Assembly (NCBI RefSeq): GCF_032813545.1
Contig: NZ_CP136520.1
Span: 2,474,001-2,538,000, forward strand
Direction: 5' to 3'
DNA from: Nodosilinea sp. E11
GTDB lineage: Bacteria; Cyanobacteriota; Cyanobacteriia; Phormidesmidales; Phormidesmidaceae
Length of the DNA: 64,000 nt
Shown here in pieces: positions 7,439-16,367 of the stretch. The translations under genes and the position numbers were made by a program. Each line of letters opens with the position of its first letter. Positions within the stretch are counted from its first letter, which is position 1. The notes beneath the pieces are model-generated. The model was not told the origin of the DNA. It saw only the letters and a program-made list of their open reading frames with translations, and did not search any database.

Positions 7439-8497
7439 ATGCCGTTTGTTTTGTATCACGTGTTGGCCTTTGGTATCTCCGCCGCGGTGGTACTCGGTAC
7501 GACGCCCATCGTGCGTCGCATTGGCTTGAAAAGCGGGCGAGTAGATCAGCCCGGAGGGCGCAAAGTACATGACAAGCCCATGGTGCGCCTGGGCGGAGTT
7601 TCAATCTTTTTAGGCACCCTGCTGGCCCTGCTGGTGGTCTGGGCGTTGGGCGGGTTCATTGATGCCACTGGCGCTCACCTGGCCCCTCCCCAAGAGTTTC
7701 AAATCTGGGGCGTTACTCTGGGTGGGCTTGCCTTCTTTCTAATTGGTCTGACAGACGATCTGTTTGGCCTGTCGCCCTTGAGCCGTCTGTTCATGCAGGC
7801 GGTGGTCGCCACCATGGCTTGGTATGTGGGAGTTAGCATCGACTTTCTGACCATTCCCTTCTACGGCCTGATTCAACTCCCCGACTTTATCAGCCTGCCG
7901 GTCACCATTCTTTGGTTGGTAGGCATGGCCAACGCCATCAACTGGATTGATGGGCTCGATGGTTTAGCCGCCGGAGTATCCGGCATTGCCGCCCTAGTCA
8001 TGCTGGTGGTGAGCCTTTACATGAACCAGCCTGCCGCAGCGCTGATTGCAGCGGCGGTGGCGGGGGGTGCCCTGGGCTTTTTGCGCTACAACTTCAACCC
8101 CGCCAAAATTTTTATGGGTGACGGCGGTGCCTACTTTATGGGCTTTACCCTGGCCGGGGTAGGGGTGATTGGCTTGGTGAAGACCGTCACCACAGCGGCG
8201 GTGCTATTACCCTACCTAATTCTGGCGGTGCCTATTTTAGACATGTCAGCGGTGATTGTCGATCGCCTGCGCGAAGGCAAATCTCCCTTTGTGGCCGATA
8301 AGCGCCACCTGCACCACCGGCTGCTGAAGGCGGGGCTATCGCACCGGGTGACGGTGCTGTTTATCTACGTGCTGACCCTGTGGGCGGGCACGCTGGCGTT
8401 GGCCTTTGCGGGGGTGCCCAGTGGGTTGGTCTATGCCCTAGCCACCACGGCGCTACTCAGTTACACCGGCTGGCGGCTGCGGCAGCGCACTCGCTGA
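7439..8497 (+). CDS. MraY/WecA-like undecaprenyl-phosphate sugar-1-P transferase
   Basis: A polytopic enzyme (352 aa, about ten TM segments) that transfers a UDP-sugar phosphate, usually GlcNAc-1-P, to undecaprenyl phosphate, starting surface-polysaccharide or teichoic-type glycan synthesis. Signatures: GRKVHDKPMVRLGG (about 38-51), the Asp pair in LTDDLFGLSP, NAINWIDGLDGLAAG, KIFMGDGGAYFMGF and the His-rich loop DKRHLHHRLL. DGLDG and MGDGG place it in the WecA/TagO/RfE branch rather than true MraY. Its 3' end overlaps the convergent GT39 gene by 45 bp. Confidence 0.9.
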   Translation: MPFVLYHVLAFGISAAVVLGTTPIVRRIGLKSGRVDQPGGRKVHDKPMVRLGGVSIFLGTLLALLVVWALGGFIDATGAHLAPPQEFQIWGVTLGGLAFFLIGLTDDLFGLSPLSRLFMQAVVATMAWYVGVSIDFLTIPFYGLIQLPDFISLPVTILWLVGMANAINWIDGLDGLAAGVSGIAALVMLVVSLYMNQPAAALIAAAVAGGALGFLRYNFNPAKIFMGDGGAYFMGFTLAGVGVIGLVKTVTTAAVLLPYLILAVPILDMSAVIVDRLREGKSPFVADKRHLHHRLLKAGLSHRVTVLFIYVLTLWAGTLALAFAGVPSGLVYALATTALLSYTGWRLRQRTR

Positions 8498-10171
8498 GGG
8501 ACCGTAGGGGTAGACATAGGCTTGGCGCAGATTGGTGGCCCGATAAACATGAATCGTTTCGGTTACCTCGCCGCCACGCCTCAGGGGCACAGTGCCCAGA
8601 GGTTCGATGGTGTCAAATAGCGGCTGGTAGCGAGCCAAAATTTCGTCATCTTGAGCAAAGCGATCGAGGGTGAGGTAAAGCGCATCTTGGCCCACCCAGT
8701 CTTGGGGGTTGAACCAGAAGGCAAACCCTCGCGGGTCTTGGCTAAAGGCGGTGACGGGTAGGTCTAGGATGGGGTGAATAGCCATGGCGAAGTAGCCACC
8801 CAAGTAGTATTCGTTGGTGAATACAAACCCGACCTCGTCTAAGGCGGCCCGGAGGGCGGGGGTACTGGCAAACTGCCGCTGTAGCTGGCTAGTATCGATT
8901 AACTCCGTCGAGCCATCTTGCTCGACCGGCAATAGGCCACCAAAGGGGGCGTAGGTGCTGGGCTGCTGCAAGACACCGAGCCGCAGGTGCAGTAGCGCGA
9001 TCGCAGACAGGGTCGCCAAAAATAGCCCTGACCCCCACAACCCGCGCCGAATTAACCGGGGTCGCTGGCGCTGCCAGACCAGCACCTGGGCCGCCAGCAA
9101 AATCACCATGCCCCAGTAGCCTGGTGCGGGCCAGGCGGGCAAAATTTGCTGTTTACCGCCTAGCAGGGTAAACAGCAGCATGATCGGCAACGACAGCCAG
9201 AGAATCAGGGCCTGCCTATGGTGGGTCTCAGTTTCGTCACTACTCGGGCTGGGGGAAAACAAAAACCGCGCCTGCCGCCCGCTCTGTTTGGCCGCTACCC
9301 ACCACAACGGAAACCCAAACAGCGGAAACAGATAGACAATGGACAGCAGCCAGTAGCCCACCATTTGTCCTAGGCTAAATCCGCTGCTGCCAGTGTTGCC
9401 GTCAAACCGCATGCCCAACTGAAAGCGAAAGGAAATCCAGTCGTGCTGGCTATTCCAGTACCAGAGGGGGAACAGGGTGAGGGCAAACACTCCGAGGGAA
9501 AGCAAGGTCCAGGGCGATCGCAGCGCGGCGCGGTAGGGCCGATAGATGGCACAAAACCCCACCAAACTGAGACCCAACACAAACCCGTGATACTTACTCA
9601 AGCCCGCCAGGGCGACCGTCAGCCCCAGGCCGACAATGCGCCAGGTCGGTCTGTAGATCCATGCCTCCCCAGGGGTGCTGAGGCGAGTGTTAGGGAAAAA
9701 CTCCCAGGCGGCCACCAACAGCGTTGCGCTCCAAAACAAGATCAGCGCATTGTCGGGGGATGTGAGAATGCCAAAGCCAATGGTGATCAGCGGTATCAGG
9801 GTGATTAGGGCCAGAGTCATCTGGCCTACCGCCGCCGAAAACAACCAAGTTGCCGCCAGATACAACAGCCCCAGGCTGATGCAGTAGAGCACCAAAGCCC
9901 CAATTCGCAGGGTAAACGGAGAAATGACACCAGTGAGCCACCAGCCCACCCCCGTGGTTAAGGCGACCATGGGCGGATGGTCGAAGTAGCTCCAGTTAAG
10001 GTAGCGACTGTAGAGGTAGTAGTAGGCCTCGTCAAAGCCCGGCAGCATCCACAGCGCGACAATAGTGCGGTAGATCAGGCCGCCTAGCAGCAGAGCAACC
10101 AGCCCTTTGGCCCAGCCGGGTTTGCGATCGCCCCCAGAGGCGGGTTTTTGACCATCGCTCCAACCTGTCAT
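8453..10171 (-). CDS. glycosyltransferase family 39 membrane protein
   Basis: A 572-residue protein with about 9-11 TM segments. The first loop carries GFDEAYYYLYSRYLNWSYFD followed by HPPMVAL: the DEAYY/HPP signature of GT39 enzymes (ArnT/PMT type), which transfer sugars from polyprenyl-phosphate donors on the outer face of the membrane. The soluble C-terminal part (about 420-572) contains DRFAQDDEILARYQPLF…GTVPLRRGGEV, typical of the periplasmic domain. Convergent with, and overlapping, the WecA-like gene; both act on lipid-linked sugars, so a link in surface-glycan synthesis is plausible but inferred. The acceptor is unknown. Confidence 0.85.
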   Translation of the reverse strand: MTGWSDGQKPASGGDRKPGWAKGLVALLLGGLIYRTIVALWMLPGFDEAYYYLYSRYLNWSYFDHPPMVALTTGVGWWLTGVISPFTLRIGALVLYCISLGLLYLAATWLFSAAVGQMTLALITLIPLITIGFGILTSPDNALILFWSATLLVAAWEFFPNTRLSTPGEAWIYRPTWRIVGLGLTVALAGLSKYHGFVLGLSLVGFCAIYRPYRAALRSPWTLLSLGVFALTLFPLWYWNSQHDWISFRFQLGMRFDGNTGSSGFSLGQMVGYWLLSIVYLFPLFGFPLWWVAAKQSGRQARFLFSPSPSSDETETHHRQALILWLSLPIMLLFTLLGGKQQILPAWPAPGYWGMVILLAAQVLVWQRQRPRLIRRGLWGSGLFLATLSAIALLHLRLGVLQQPSTYAPFGGLLPVEQDGSTELIDTSQLQRQFASTPALRAALDEVGFVFTNEYYLGGYFAMAIHPILDLPVTAFSQDPRGFAFWFNPQDWVGQDALYLTLDRFAQDDEILARYQPLFDTIEPLGTVPLRRGGEVTETIHVYRATNLRQAYVYPYGPSASALPQPPAGVTE

Positions 10172-10280
10172 CGGGCAATCTCCCTTGCAAAACCAATCTG
10201 CAAAACCAGCTTTTCCTGGCTCCCTGCAATGGTCATAATGACACTATTGCGCCCCAGCTATCCTGTCTTGAGCCTGCCCT

Positions 10281-11582
10281 ATGCCCCCCAGCCCAGTCTC
10301 ACCACTATCCGAAACCGCCCCCACCCCACCCGCCCCCCAGAGTGCCGAGATCATCTGCGTGGGTACCGAGCTGCTGCTAGGGGATATTCTCAACGGCAAT
10401 GCCCAGTTTTTAGCGAAAGAGCTGGCGGCCCTCGGCATTGCCCACTACTACCAAACTGTGGTAGGTGACAACCCAGCCCGGATCCAGCAGGCGGTGACCA
10501 TTGCCGCCGCGCGATCGCAGCTCCTGATCTTTACGGGCGGTCTTGGCCCCACCCCCGACGATCTCACCATTGAGACCCTGGCCCACCTGTTTGAAACGCC
10601 TCTGGTAGAGCATGCCGACCTGCTGGCCGACATTGAAACCAAATTCACCGCCCGGGGTCGCACCATGCCCCCTAGTAACCGCAAACAGGCGCTGCTGCCT
10701 GAAGGGGCAGCGGTCTTGCCCAATCCCCAGGGCACTGCCCCCGGCATTATCTGGTCACCCCGCCCCCAGCTAACGCTGATCACCTTTCCCGGCGTGCCCC
10801 GCGAAATGCAGGCCATGTGGCGAGAAACCGCCAGGCCCTACCTGCATGAACAGGGCTGGGTAACCACCACCATCGTCAGCCGCATGCTGCGGTTTTGGGG
10901 CATTAGCGAATCGGCGCTAGCAGAGCAGGTCGCCCCCTATTTGAGCCAGGGCAATCCAACGGTAGCCCCCTACGCCAGCCAGGGCGAAGCCAAGTTGCGC
11001 ATTAGCGTGCGGGCCGACTCTCGGGAATCGGCCCTGGCCCAAATTGAGCCGGTGGAAGCGGGCATTCGCGCCCTAGTGGGTGCCGACTGCTACGGGGCCG
11101 ATGACGATACGCTGGCCACCGTGGTGGGGCAATTGCTGCTTCAGCGGCAGCAGACCGTAGCGGTGGCCGAATCTTGCACGGGCGGCGGGTTGGGGCAGCT
11201 GTTCACCACAGTGGCGGGCAGCTCGTCCTACTTTCGGGGTGGCGTGATTGCCTACGACAACCAGGTGAAAGTCAATCTGCTCAAGGTCGATGCCGCTGTG
11301 CTAGACGACCAGGGCGCAGTCAGTGCAATCGTGGCTGAACAAATGGCCTTGGGAGCCAAGGCACTCTTGGGCACCGACTGGGCCTTGAGTATTACCGGCA
11401 TCGCTGGGCCTGACGGCGGTACGGCCACTAAACCCGTGGGGCTGGTTTACATTGGCCTAGCCACCCCCGACGGGGAGGCAGTCAGCTACAAGCACGAGTT
11501 TTCAGGCTATCGCGGTCGCGACTGGGTGCGTCAACTCAGCGCCCTCTCCGCCCTGGATGCTCTGCGGCGCAACCTGCTGTAA
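10281..11582 (+). CDS. cinA: CinA-like protein / nicotinamide-nucleotide amidase
   Basis: A two-domain protein (433 aa). The N-terminal MoCF-like domain (about 22-190) has GTELLLGDILNGNAQFLAKE and FTGGLGPTPDDLT. The C-terminal CinA amidase domain (about 280-430) has AESCTGGGLGQLF, with the family Ser and Thr, and SITGIAGPDGGTATKPVGLV. The C-terminal domain deamidates NMN for NAD salvage; the N-terminal domain is associated with ADP-ribose pyrophosphatase activity in some homologues. The first 20 residues are a Pro/Ser-rich extension, so a later start is possible. Divergent from the GT39 gene. Confidence 0.94.
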   Translation: MPPSPVSPLSETAPTPPAPQSAEIICVGTELLLGDILNGNAQFLAKELAALGIAHYYQTVVGDNPARIQQAVTIAAARSQLLIFTGGLGPTPDDLTIETLAHLFETPLVEHADLLADIETKFTARGRTMPPSNRKQALLPEGAAVLPNPQGTAPGIIWSPRPQLTLITFPGVPREMQAMWRETARPYLHEQGWVTTTIVSRMLRFWGISESALAEQVAPYLSQGNPTVAPYASQGEAKLRISVRADSRESALAQIEPVEAGIRALVGADCYGADDDTLATVVGQLLLQRQQTVAVAESCTGGGLGQLFTTVAGSSSYFRGGVIAYDNQVKVNLLKVDAAVLDDQGAVSAIVAEQMALGAKALLGTDWALSITGIAGPDGGTATKPVGLVYIGLATPDGEAVSYKHEFSGYRGRDWVRQLSALSALDALRRNLL

Positions 11583-11590
11583 CGGTTAGG

Positions 11591-11618
11591 TTGATCATTT
11601 GCTTCAATTGGCTATTAT
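11591..11618 (+). promoter_or_regulatory. candidate promoter for the 43-aa gene
   Basis: TTGATC (11591-11596) and TATTAT (11613-11618) are separated by 16 bases, a reasonable sigma-70-type pair about 95 bp upstream of the small gene at 11714. It lies just after the cinA stop, so the small gene probably has its own transcript. Confidence 0.4.
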
Positions 11619-11713
11619 GTAATTATGGATTAAGTGCACCCCACTGGGCCTTAAGGCCCGTCTCAGGCAAGAGCAAGCCGGGGTAGCGTGTGCCAGTAAG
11701 GAGTTTTGCCCTA

Positions 11714-11845
11714 ATGGATTACATCGATAAGGCTCTCGAAAAACTGCGCGAGTGGGTCGATAGAGTCATTGAGGCTCTATTTGGCCCTGAAACTCAGGGA
11801 GAGCCTGACCTAATCCCAATTCCGGTAGACGAACCCCGCCGCTAG
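11714..11845 (+). CDS. small conserved-looking protein (43 aa)
   Basis: ATG 11714 to TAG 11843-11845. AAGGAG at 11698-11703 is a good Shine-Dalgarno, and a candidate promoter lies upstream. The product begins MDYIDKALEKLREWVDRVIE, an amphipathic helix, and ends with an acidic-Pro tail ELIPIPV-like (PDLIPIPVDEPRR). This recalls short cyanobacterial proteins with an N-terminal helix and a C-terminal 'LIPIPV' motif, of unknown function. Codon use is ordinary for the window, and an isolated frame with a strong ribosome site in an otherwise empty 650-bp gap argues that it is real. Confidence 0.6.
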   Translation: MDYIDKALEKLREWVDRVIEALFGPETQGEPDLIPIPVDEPRR

Positions 11846-12235
11846 AGCGCTCTCCAACGCAGTCTCGATGCTGCTTTGTGCTGCTGTTTCAAGCGCAGTT
11901 CACTCTACGTACAGAGCTGGTTTGGCAGTGCTTAGGCAGTTGCGAGGTTGCCACGGCAGGTTAGTTTGTAGGTTTGGCAAATTCTAGCCGAAGCTAGTCC
12001 CGTGCGGCCCATTCTTCCTAAACCTAAAACTTACCGCTAAACCCTCAGTCAGGGTTGCTCTATTTGCTGACCGATACTAGTTCTTTAAGATCGCACAGTT
12101 AGTTTACGCTGCGTTTTATCCGGCCAACTGTTTACCCAACGGCCTAAGCGACGTCACCCTTTTGCTGAATCAAGCCCTGTTCTTAGCTATTCCTTTAGGC
12201 AACAATAAGACGATAACCACTCATGGAACAGGTCA
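11846..12235. other. intergenic region before aroQ
   Basis: About 390 bp. No protein-coding frame or tRNA-like fold was recognised. The sequence has several short inverted repeats (for example around 12115-12165) and AT-rich patches, so a small RNA cannot be excluded, but nothing specific supports one. Confidence 0.35.
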
Positions 12236-12697
12236 TTGCTTAAGGTTCAAGTTATCCACGGCCCCAATCTCAACCTGCTGGGTTTGCGAGAGCCAACGAT
12301 CTACGGCAGGCAGACCCTAGACAGTATCAATCAAACCCTAGAGGCTGAAGCGGCCACCTTGGGGGTGACCTTGGCTAGCTTTCAGTCCAACAGTGAAGGG
12401 GCTTTAGTCGATTGCATTCAGGCCACCTTTGGCGAGAAAGATGGCATTTTGATCAACCCAGGCGCTTACACCCACACCAGCGTGGCAATTAGGGATGCGA
12501 TCGCTGCTGTCGGCCTGCCCACCGTAGAGGTACACCTCAGCAATATCCACAAGCGCGAAGCCTTTCGCCACCATTCCTATATTGCAGCGGTAGCCGTGGG
12601 GCAAATCTGCGGCTTTGGAGCCGACAGCTATCGCCTGGGGTTGCACGCCCTGGTGCAGCACCTCAAGACTGTTCAAGCGGTGCCGCCAGAGTCTTAG
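12236..12697 (+). CDS. aroQ: 3-dehydroquinate dehydratase, type II
   Basis: Third step of the shikimate pathway, dehydrating 3-dehydroquinate. 153 residues, the usual size of the dodecameric type II enzyme. Motifs: [18 protein letters not shown] with the catalytic Arg and Tyr, [28 protein letters not shown], and [18 protein letters not shown] with the catalytic His. The start is TTG 12236: the nearest in-frame initiator, because an upstream ATG at 12223 runs into a stop after six codons in another frame. It probably forms an operon with the miaE-like gene 76 bp downstream. Confidence 0.95.
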   Translation: MLKVQVIHGPNLNLLGLREPTIYGRQTLDSINQTLEAEAATLGVTLASFQSNSEGALVDCIQATFGEKDGILINPGAYTHTSVAIRDAIAAVGLPTVEVHLSNIHKREAFRHHSYIAAVAVGQICGFGADSYRLGLHALVQHLKTVQAVPPES

Positions 12698-12773
12698 GCC
12701 TCAGGCCCTCACCGCTGAGTCTTGCCTCCAAACCTCAGCTACTCTAGATTTTTTAGGCACCTGTCGCTCTACC

Positions 12774-13370
12774 ATGGTTACCGCCACCGCTACGATCAAG
12801 TTTCTTCAGTCGCCCACCTCCCCAGCGTGGGTTGAGCAAGCGCTGGCCCATCTAGACGTAATTTTGCTAGACCACGCCCAATGTGAGCGCAAGGCCGCCG
12901 GGGTGGCCCTGAGCCTGATTAACCGCTATCCGTCAGATGCTGAATTGGTCAGGGTGCTAACCGCGATCGCCCAGGAAGAACTGGCTCACTTTGCCCAGGT
13001 CAACCAGTGGCTAGAACGGCGCGGCGTTGCTTTTGGGCCTCTGCCACCACCGCCCTACGGGGCCGGATTGCGCCAGCAGGTGCGATCGGTCGAGCCCCAC
13101 CGCCAGCTAGACATCCTGTTGGTATCGGCCCTGATCGAGGCCCGTAGCCATGAGCGGCTGGGGCTCTTGGCAGAGCACTGTCCTGAGGCTGAGCTAGCCC
13201 AGTTTTATCGCAGCTTGATGGCCTCTGAGGCCCGCCACTACGGGGCCTACTGGGTACTGGCCACGGGCCGGTTTCCCCGGCCTGAGGTAGAGGCTCGTCT
13301 GCAAACCCTGGCCACCGCCGAGAGTGACCTTCTCGCCCATCTGCACCCTCAGCCGCGAATTCACAGTTGA
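12774..13370 (+). CDS. miaE: MiaE-like tRNA-(ms2io6A37) hydroxylase, diiron protein
   Basis: A 198-residue four-helix-bundle diiron protein. The four helices carry the expected Glu/His ligands: DHAQCERKAAGVAL, AQEELAHFAQV, LIEARSHERLGLLAEHC and ASEARHYGAYWVLA. This matches tRNA hydroxylases that oxidise the isopentenyl group of A37. Starting at ATG 12774 (MVTATATIKFL) removes an upstream extension that reads over the aroQ 3' end in another frame. The family call is good; tRNA specificity is inherited from the family. Confidence 0.85.
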   Translation: MVTATATIKFLQSPTSPAWVEQALAHLDVILLDHAQCERKAAGVALSLINRYPSDAELVRVLTAIAQEELAHFAQVNQWLERRGVAFGPLPPPPYGAGLRQQVRSVEPHRQLDILLVSALIEARSHERLGLLAEHCPEAELAQFYRSLMASEARHYGAYWVLATGRFPRPEVEARLQTLATAESDLLAHLHPQPRIHS

Positions 13371-13406
13371 TCAGGTTTAATTGAGCCATTCTAGGTAGAC
13401 AAGCCC

Positions 13407-13940
13407 ATGACTCCTGACCATTGCAGCACCTTCGGCCCCTACTTAATTCGCAGCTGGCAACCGAGCGATCGCGAGGCCGCTGCGGCCATTGTTGCTCAGG
13501 TGCTGCAAGAATATTGTCTGACCTGCGAACCAACCGATAGCGATCGCGATGTGTTAGAGGTCGAAGCCTGCTACTGGGAAACCGGCGGCCAGTTTTGGGT
13601 AGTAGAAAAGGATGGGGTGCTGGTGGGAACGGCAGGCTATCGCCCCACCCAACGGGGCGAGCACGCCGTAGAGCTGCGCAAAATGTACCTGCTGCCCCAG
13701 GTGCGGGGGCAGGGGCTGGGCCGCTACCTGCTGAGCAGTCTAGAAATCGCGATTCAGCAGCATGGGTTTGACGAGATCTGGCTTGAAACCGCCTCGGTGC
13801 TCAAAGAAGCCGTGGGGCTGTACGAAGCTATGGGCTATGAACCGGCCAGCGGAGTTGAGACCGCTAGGTGCGATCGCGTCTACCACAAACGCCTATTGCC
13901 GACCCACTCGGCAGCAGCTCCGACCCAGGCCATGGGTTAA
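13407..13940 (+). CDS. GNAT family N-acetyltransferase
   Basis: 177 residues with the GNAT fold: FGPYLIRSWQPSDREAAAAI at the start, GQFWVVEKDGVLVGTAGY in the central sheet, ELRKMYLLPQVRGQGLGRYL with the acetyl-CoA pyrophosphate loop (R/Q-x-x-G-x-G/A), and IWLETASVLKEAVGLYEAMG with the C-terminal motif. The substrate cannot be predicted; similar proteins acetylate amino acids or small amines. It lies 36 bp after miaE on the same strand. Confidence 0.88.
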   Translation: MTPDHCSTFGPYLIRSWQPSDREAAAAIVAQVLQEYCLTCEPTDSDRDVLEVEACYWETGGQFWVVEKDGVLVGTAGYRPTQRGEHAVELRKMYLLPQVRGQGLGRYLLSSLEIAIQQHGFDEIWLETASVLKEAVGLYEAMGYEPASGVETARCDRVYHKRLLPTHSAAAPTQAMG

Positions 13941-13963
13941 GCGCTATACCGCCAAAATTTAGC

Positions 13964-13969
13964 TATAAT
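13964..13969 (+). promoter_or_regulatory. -10 box TATAAT upstream of coaD
   Basis: A perfect TATAAT 29 bases before the coaD start codon, with no good -35 (as often in cyanobacteria). GGGAGAGG at 13985-13992 is the ribosome site for the TTG start. This suggests that the coaD-coiled coil-ruvA run begins here. Confidence 0.6.
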
Positions 13970-13997
13970 CGCCACATTCACACTGGGAGAGGCCGTT

Positions 13998-14543
13998 TTG
14001 ATTGCCATTTATCCCGGCAGTTTTGACCCCATTACCCTGGGCCACTTAGACATTATTACCCGTGGCAGTCGCCTGTTTGATCGGGTGATCGTTTTGGTGT
14101 CGAGTAACCCCAACAAAGTGCCGATGTTTTCTACCGCCGAGCGCATCCATCAAATTGAGCGATCGGTCAACCATCTCGGCAACATCGAGATCGATCACTA
14201 TGATGGCCTCACCATCAACTATGCCAGACAGCGTCATGCTCAGGTGTTGCTACGGGGGCTGCGAGTGCTCTCCGATTTCGAAAAAGAGCTGCAAATGGCG
14301 CATACTAATAAAACCCTGGCCGACGATATTGAAACCCTTTTCCTCTCAACCTCCACAGAGTACGGCTTTCTCAGCAGCAGCCTGGTCAAAGAAATCGCCC
14401 GCTTTGGCGGCCCCATCGATCATCTTGTCCCCCACCATGTAGCGCGAGATATTTACCAATGCTACGCCCAGACCCAGCCCAACTCAATGCCCAACCCCGC
14501 AAGGCCCGCAGCACCGGTGCCCAAGCCAATGGATTGCCTGTAG
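13998..14543 (+). CDS. coaD: phosphopantetheine adenylyltransferase
   Basis: The penultimate step of coenzyme A synthesis, joining 4'-phosphopantetheine and ATP. Motifs: [19 protein letters not shown] with the nucleotidyltransferase TxGH box, [31 protein letters not shown], and [19 protein letters not shown]. The TTG start follows GGGAGAGG. The normal domain ends near residue 160; about 20 further Pro/Ala-rich residues overlap the next gene out of frame by 85 bp. Confidence 0.96.
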   Translation: MIAIYPGSFDPITLGHLDIITRGSRLFDRVIVLVSSNPNKVPMFSTAERIHQIERSVNHLGNIEIDHYDGLTINYARQRHAQVLLRGLRVLSDFEKELQMAHTNKTLADDIETLFLSTSTEYGFLSSSLVKEIARFGGPIDHLVPHHVARDIYQCYAQTQPNSMPNPARPAAPVPKPMDCL

Positions 14544-15268
14544 ATGCAGAGGGTGGGACTACAACTGGCCTGCCTAGCCCTGGTGATCTTGACATTCAGC
14601 AAGAGCTGAACAATCTCGAAGAGCTGATTCTCGCCAGCCCTAGGGTGCCTTTCAGCGGTCGCACCCTAGTAGACGAAGACCAGCTGCTTGACCAACTCGA
14701 TGCCATTCGCCTCAACTTACCGCCAGCCTTTCGCCAAGCGGTACAAATTTTGCAGCAGCGCAACAGCGTGATTGCCGAAGCCGAGCGCTACGCCCAAGAC
14801 TTAATTGCCGCCGCCGAACAGCAGGCCGCCCAAATACTAGACGAGCTAGGCATTGTGCGCCAGGCAGAGCAGATGGCCCAGCAGATCAAAACCCAGGCTC
14901 AGAAAGACTGCGATGGCCTGCGTACCCAAGTGATCAGCGACATTGAGCAAATGCAAACTCAGGCTCAGCGAGAATGGGAAGCGCAGCGCCAAAAGGCCCT
15001 AGCCGAGCAAACGATGATTCAACAAGAGGCCGATGGCTACGCCGACCAGGTGCTCTCCAGCGTAGAGCAGCAGCTGTCGCAAATGCTGCGCATCATCCAA
15101 AACGGTCGCAGCCATCTGCAGCCCGTCAAAGAGGCTCCGGCTACTGTCCCCCAGCGTCCTCGAGGTGGCAAGGCCGGGCCGTCGCCTAGTAGCACCGACC
15201 CTCGCACCGACGCAGATCGCGCTACCCATCGCCCCCGCCCCACCCAAAAGCCCGACGCCTCAGTATGA
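14459..15268 (+). CDS. coiled-coil protein, DivIVA-like
   Basis: 269 residues. After a disordered N-terminus comes a short helix ([20 protein letters not shown], a DivIVA-like N-terminal segment) and then a long Gln/Ala/Glu coiled coil (about 75-215) with [20 protein letters not shown] and [20 protein letters not shown]. The basic Pro/Thr tail is disordered. It reads like the DivIVA/F0-subunit-b-like proteins encoded beside coaD in cyanobacteria; a role in cell-pole or division organisation is inferred only. The start at 14459 lies inside coaD; a later start near residue 40 is possible. It overlaps ruvA by four bases (ATGA). Confidence 0.75.
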   Translation: MLRPDPAQLNAQPRKARSTGAQANGLPVDAEGGTTTGLPSPGDLDIQQELNNLEELILASPRVPFSGRTLVDEDQLLDQLDAIRLNLPPAFRQAVQILQQRNSVIAEAERYAQDLIAAAEQQAAQILDELGIVRQAEQMAQQIKTQAQKDCDGLRTQVISDIEQMQTQAQREWEAQRQKALAEQTMIQQEADGYADQVLSSVEQQLSQMLRIIQNGRSHLQPVKEAPATVPQRPRGGKAGPSPSSTDPRTDADRATHRPRPTQKPDASV

Positions 15269-15891
15269 TCAGCTACCTCAAGGGGGTGCTGGCCGATATC
15301 CAAAAGCCCGGCAACCACAAAATCATTGTCACCCTGGATGTCAACCAGGTGGGTTACGACATGCAGGTACCGGCCCGCCAGCTGTCGCTTTTGCCCCCGC
15401 TAGGGGAGGTCGTGCAGCTGTTTAGCCATCTCTACTTTCGCGAGGACCAAGCGGTGCTGTTTGGCTTTGGTCAGCGCCAGGAACGAGACCTGTTTCGGTT
15501 GCTGATTAGCGTCAGTGGCATTGGCCCCCAAATGGCGCTGGCCCTACTCGACACCCTAGGCGAAGCCGAACTCACCCAGGCCGTAGTCAGTGGCAACACC
15601 CGCCTGCTCTCGCGCACCCCAGGGGTGGGCACCAAAACCGCCGAGCGGCTGGTGCTAGAGCTCAAAACCAAGCTGCAAGATTGGCAAACTCAGTCGGGAG
15701 TGGGGCTGGTACCTACAGCAGGCCCAGTGCCCACTCTCTACGAAGACGTAGAAACCACCTTAAGTGCCTTGGGCTACAGCCAAAGCGAAATTCTGAAGGC
15801 GTTGCAGGCGGTCGGGCGCAGCTCCACGCTGCAAAAGACAGCCGATCCAGAAAGCTGGGTGCGCGAGGCGATCGCCTGGTTGAGCCAGTGA
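15265..15891 (+). CDS. ruvA: Holliday junction branch migration protein RuvA
   Basis: 208 residues, translationally coupled to the coiled-coil gene by ATGA. It has domain I (OB fold, [12 protein letters not shown]…GYDMQVPARQL), domain II with two helix-hairpin-helix motifs (LISVSGIGPQMALALLDTL and LSRTPGVGTKTAERLVLEL), and domain III (YEDVETTLSALGYSQSEI), which contacts RuvB. It tetramerises on four-way junctions and recruits the RuvB motor. ruvB is not in the window, as is usual in cyanobacteria. Confidence 0.97.
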   Translation: MISYLKGVLADIQKPGNHKIIVTLDVNQVGYDMQVPARQLSLLPPLGEVVQLFSHLYFREDQAVLFGFGQRQERDLFRLLISVSGIGPQMALALLDTLGEAELTQAVVSGNTRLLSRTPGVGTKTAERLVLELKTKLQDWQTQSGVGLVPTAGPVPTLYEDVETTLSALGYSQSEILKALQAVGRSSTLQKTADPESWVREAIAWLSQ

Positions 15892-15990
15892 GTCTTAGTC
15901 GCCAGCCCCCCGCCACCCCCTAGGGCAACTGGTTTTGCCTGCCGACAATATCCAATCTGGGCAAAGCGAGGAGAGCAGTGACCTCTATGC

Positions 15991-15996
15991 TATAGT
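15991..15996 (+). promoter_or_regulatory. -10-like TATAGT upstream of rpsO
   Basis: TATAGT lies 48 bases before the rpsO start in a 152-bp gap after ruvA. There is no clear -35. It probably serves rpsO and the PAM68-type gene. Confidence 0.35.
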
Positions 15997-16043
15997 GGAA
16001 AATCCTGACTCAAACCTATCCTTCTAGAGAAGCTGTCTGTCCC

Positions 16044-16313
16044 ATGACTCTGTTGCAAGCGCGCAAGCAGGAACTCATCTCCGATTATCAGGTGCACGAA
16101 ACTGACACCGGCTCTGCCGATGTACAGATTGCCATGCTCACCGATCGCATCAATCAGCTGAGCTCTCACCTGCAAAAAAACAAAAAAGATTACTCGTCAC
16201 GGCGCGGCCTGCTGAAAATGATCGGCCAACGCAAGCGCTTGATGGGCTACCTGCAAAAGCAAGACTCTGAGCGCTACCGGGCGCTAATTCAGAAGCTCGG
16301 CATTCGCGGCTAG
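16044..16313 (+). CDS. rpsO: 30S ribosomal protein S15
   Basis: 89 residues, exactly the family length. Motifs: [59 protein letters not shown]. It binds the central domain of 16S rRNA early in small-subunit assembly. S15 commonly represses its own mRNA, so the leader may be regulatory, but I could not identify the fold. Confidence 0.98.
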   Translation: MTLLQARKQELISDYQVHETDTGSADVQIAMLTDRINQLSSHLQKNKKDYSSRRGLLKMIGQRKRLMGYLQKQDSERYRALIQKLGIRG

Positions 16314-16367
16314 GCGAACTGGCTTTAGCCCAATTACGGCGTTGCTTGTACTTCTCATGTAGCTCCT

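Noticed and set aside
11846..12235. Possible 6S RNA, RNase P RNA or tmRNA in the gap before aroQ
   Set aside because: I could not find the conserved helices or core motifs of any of these RNAs.
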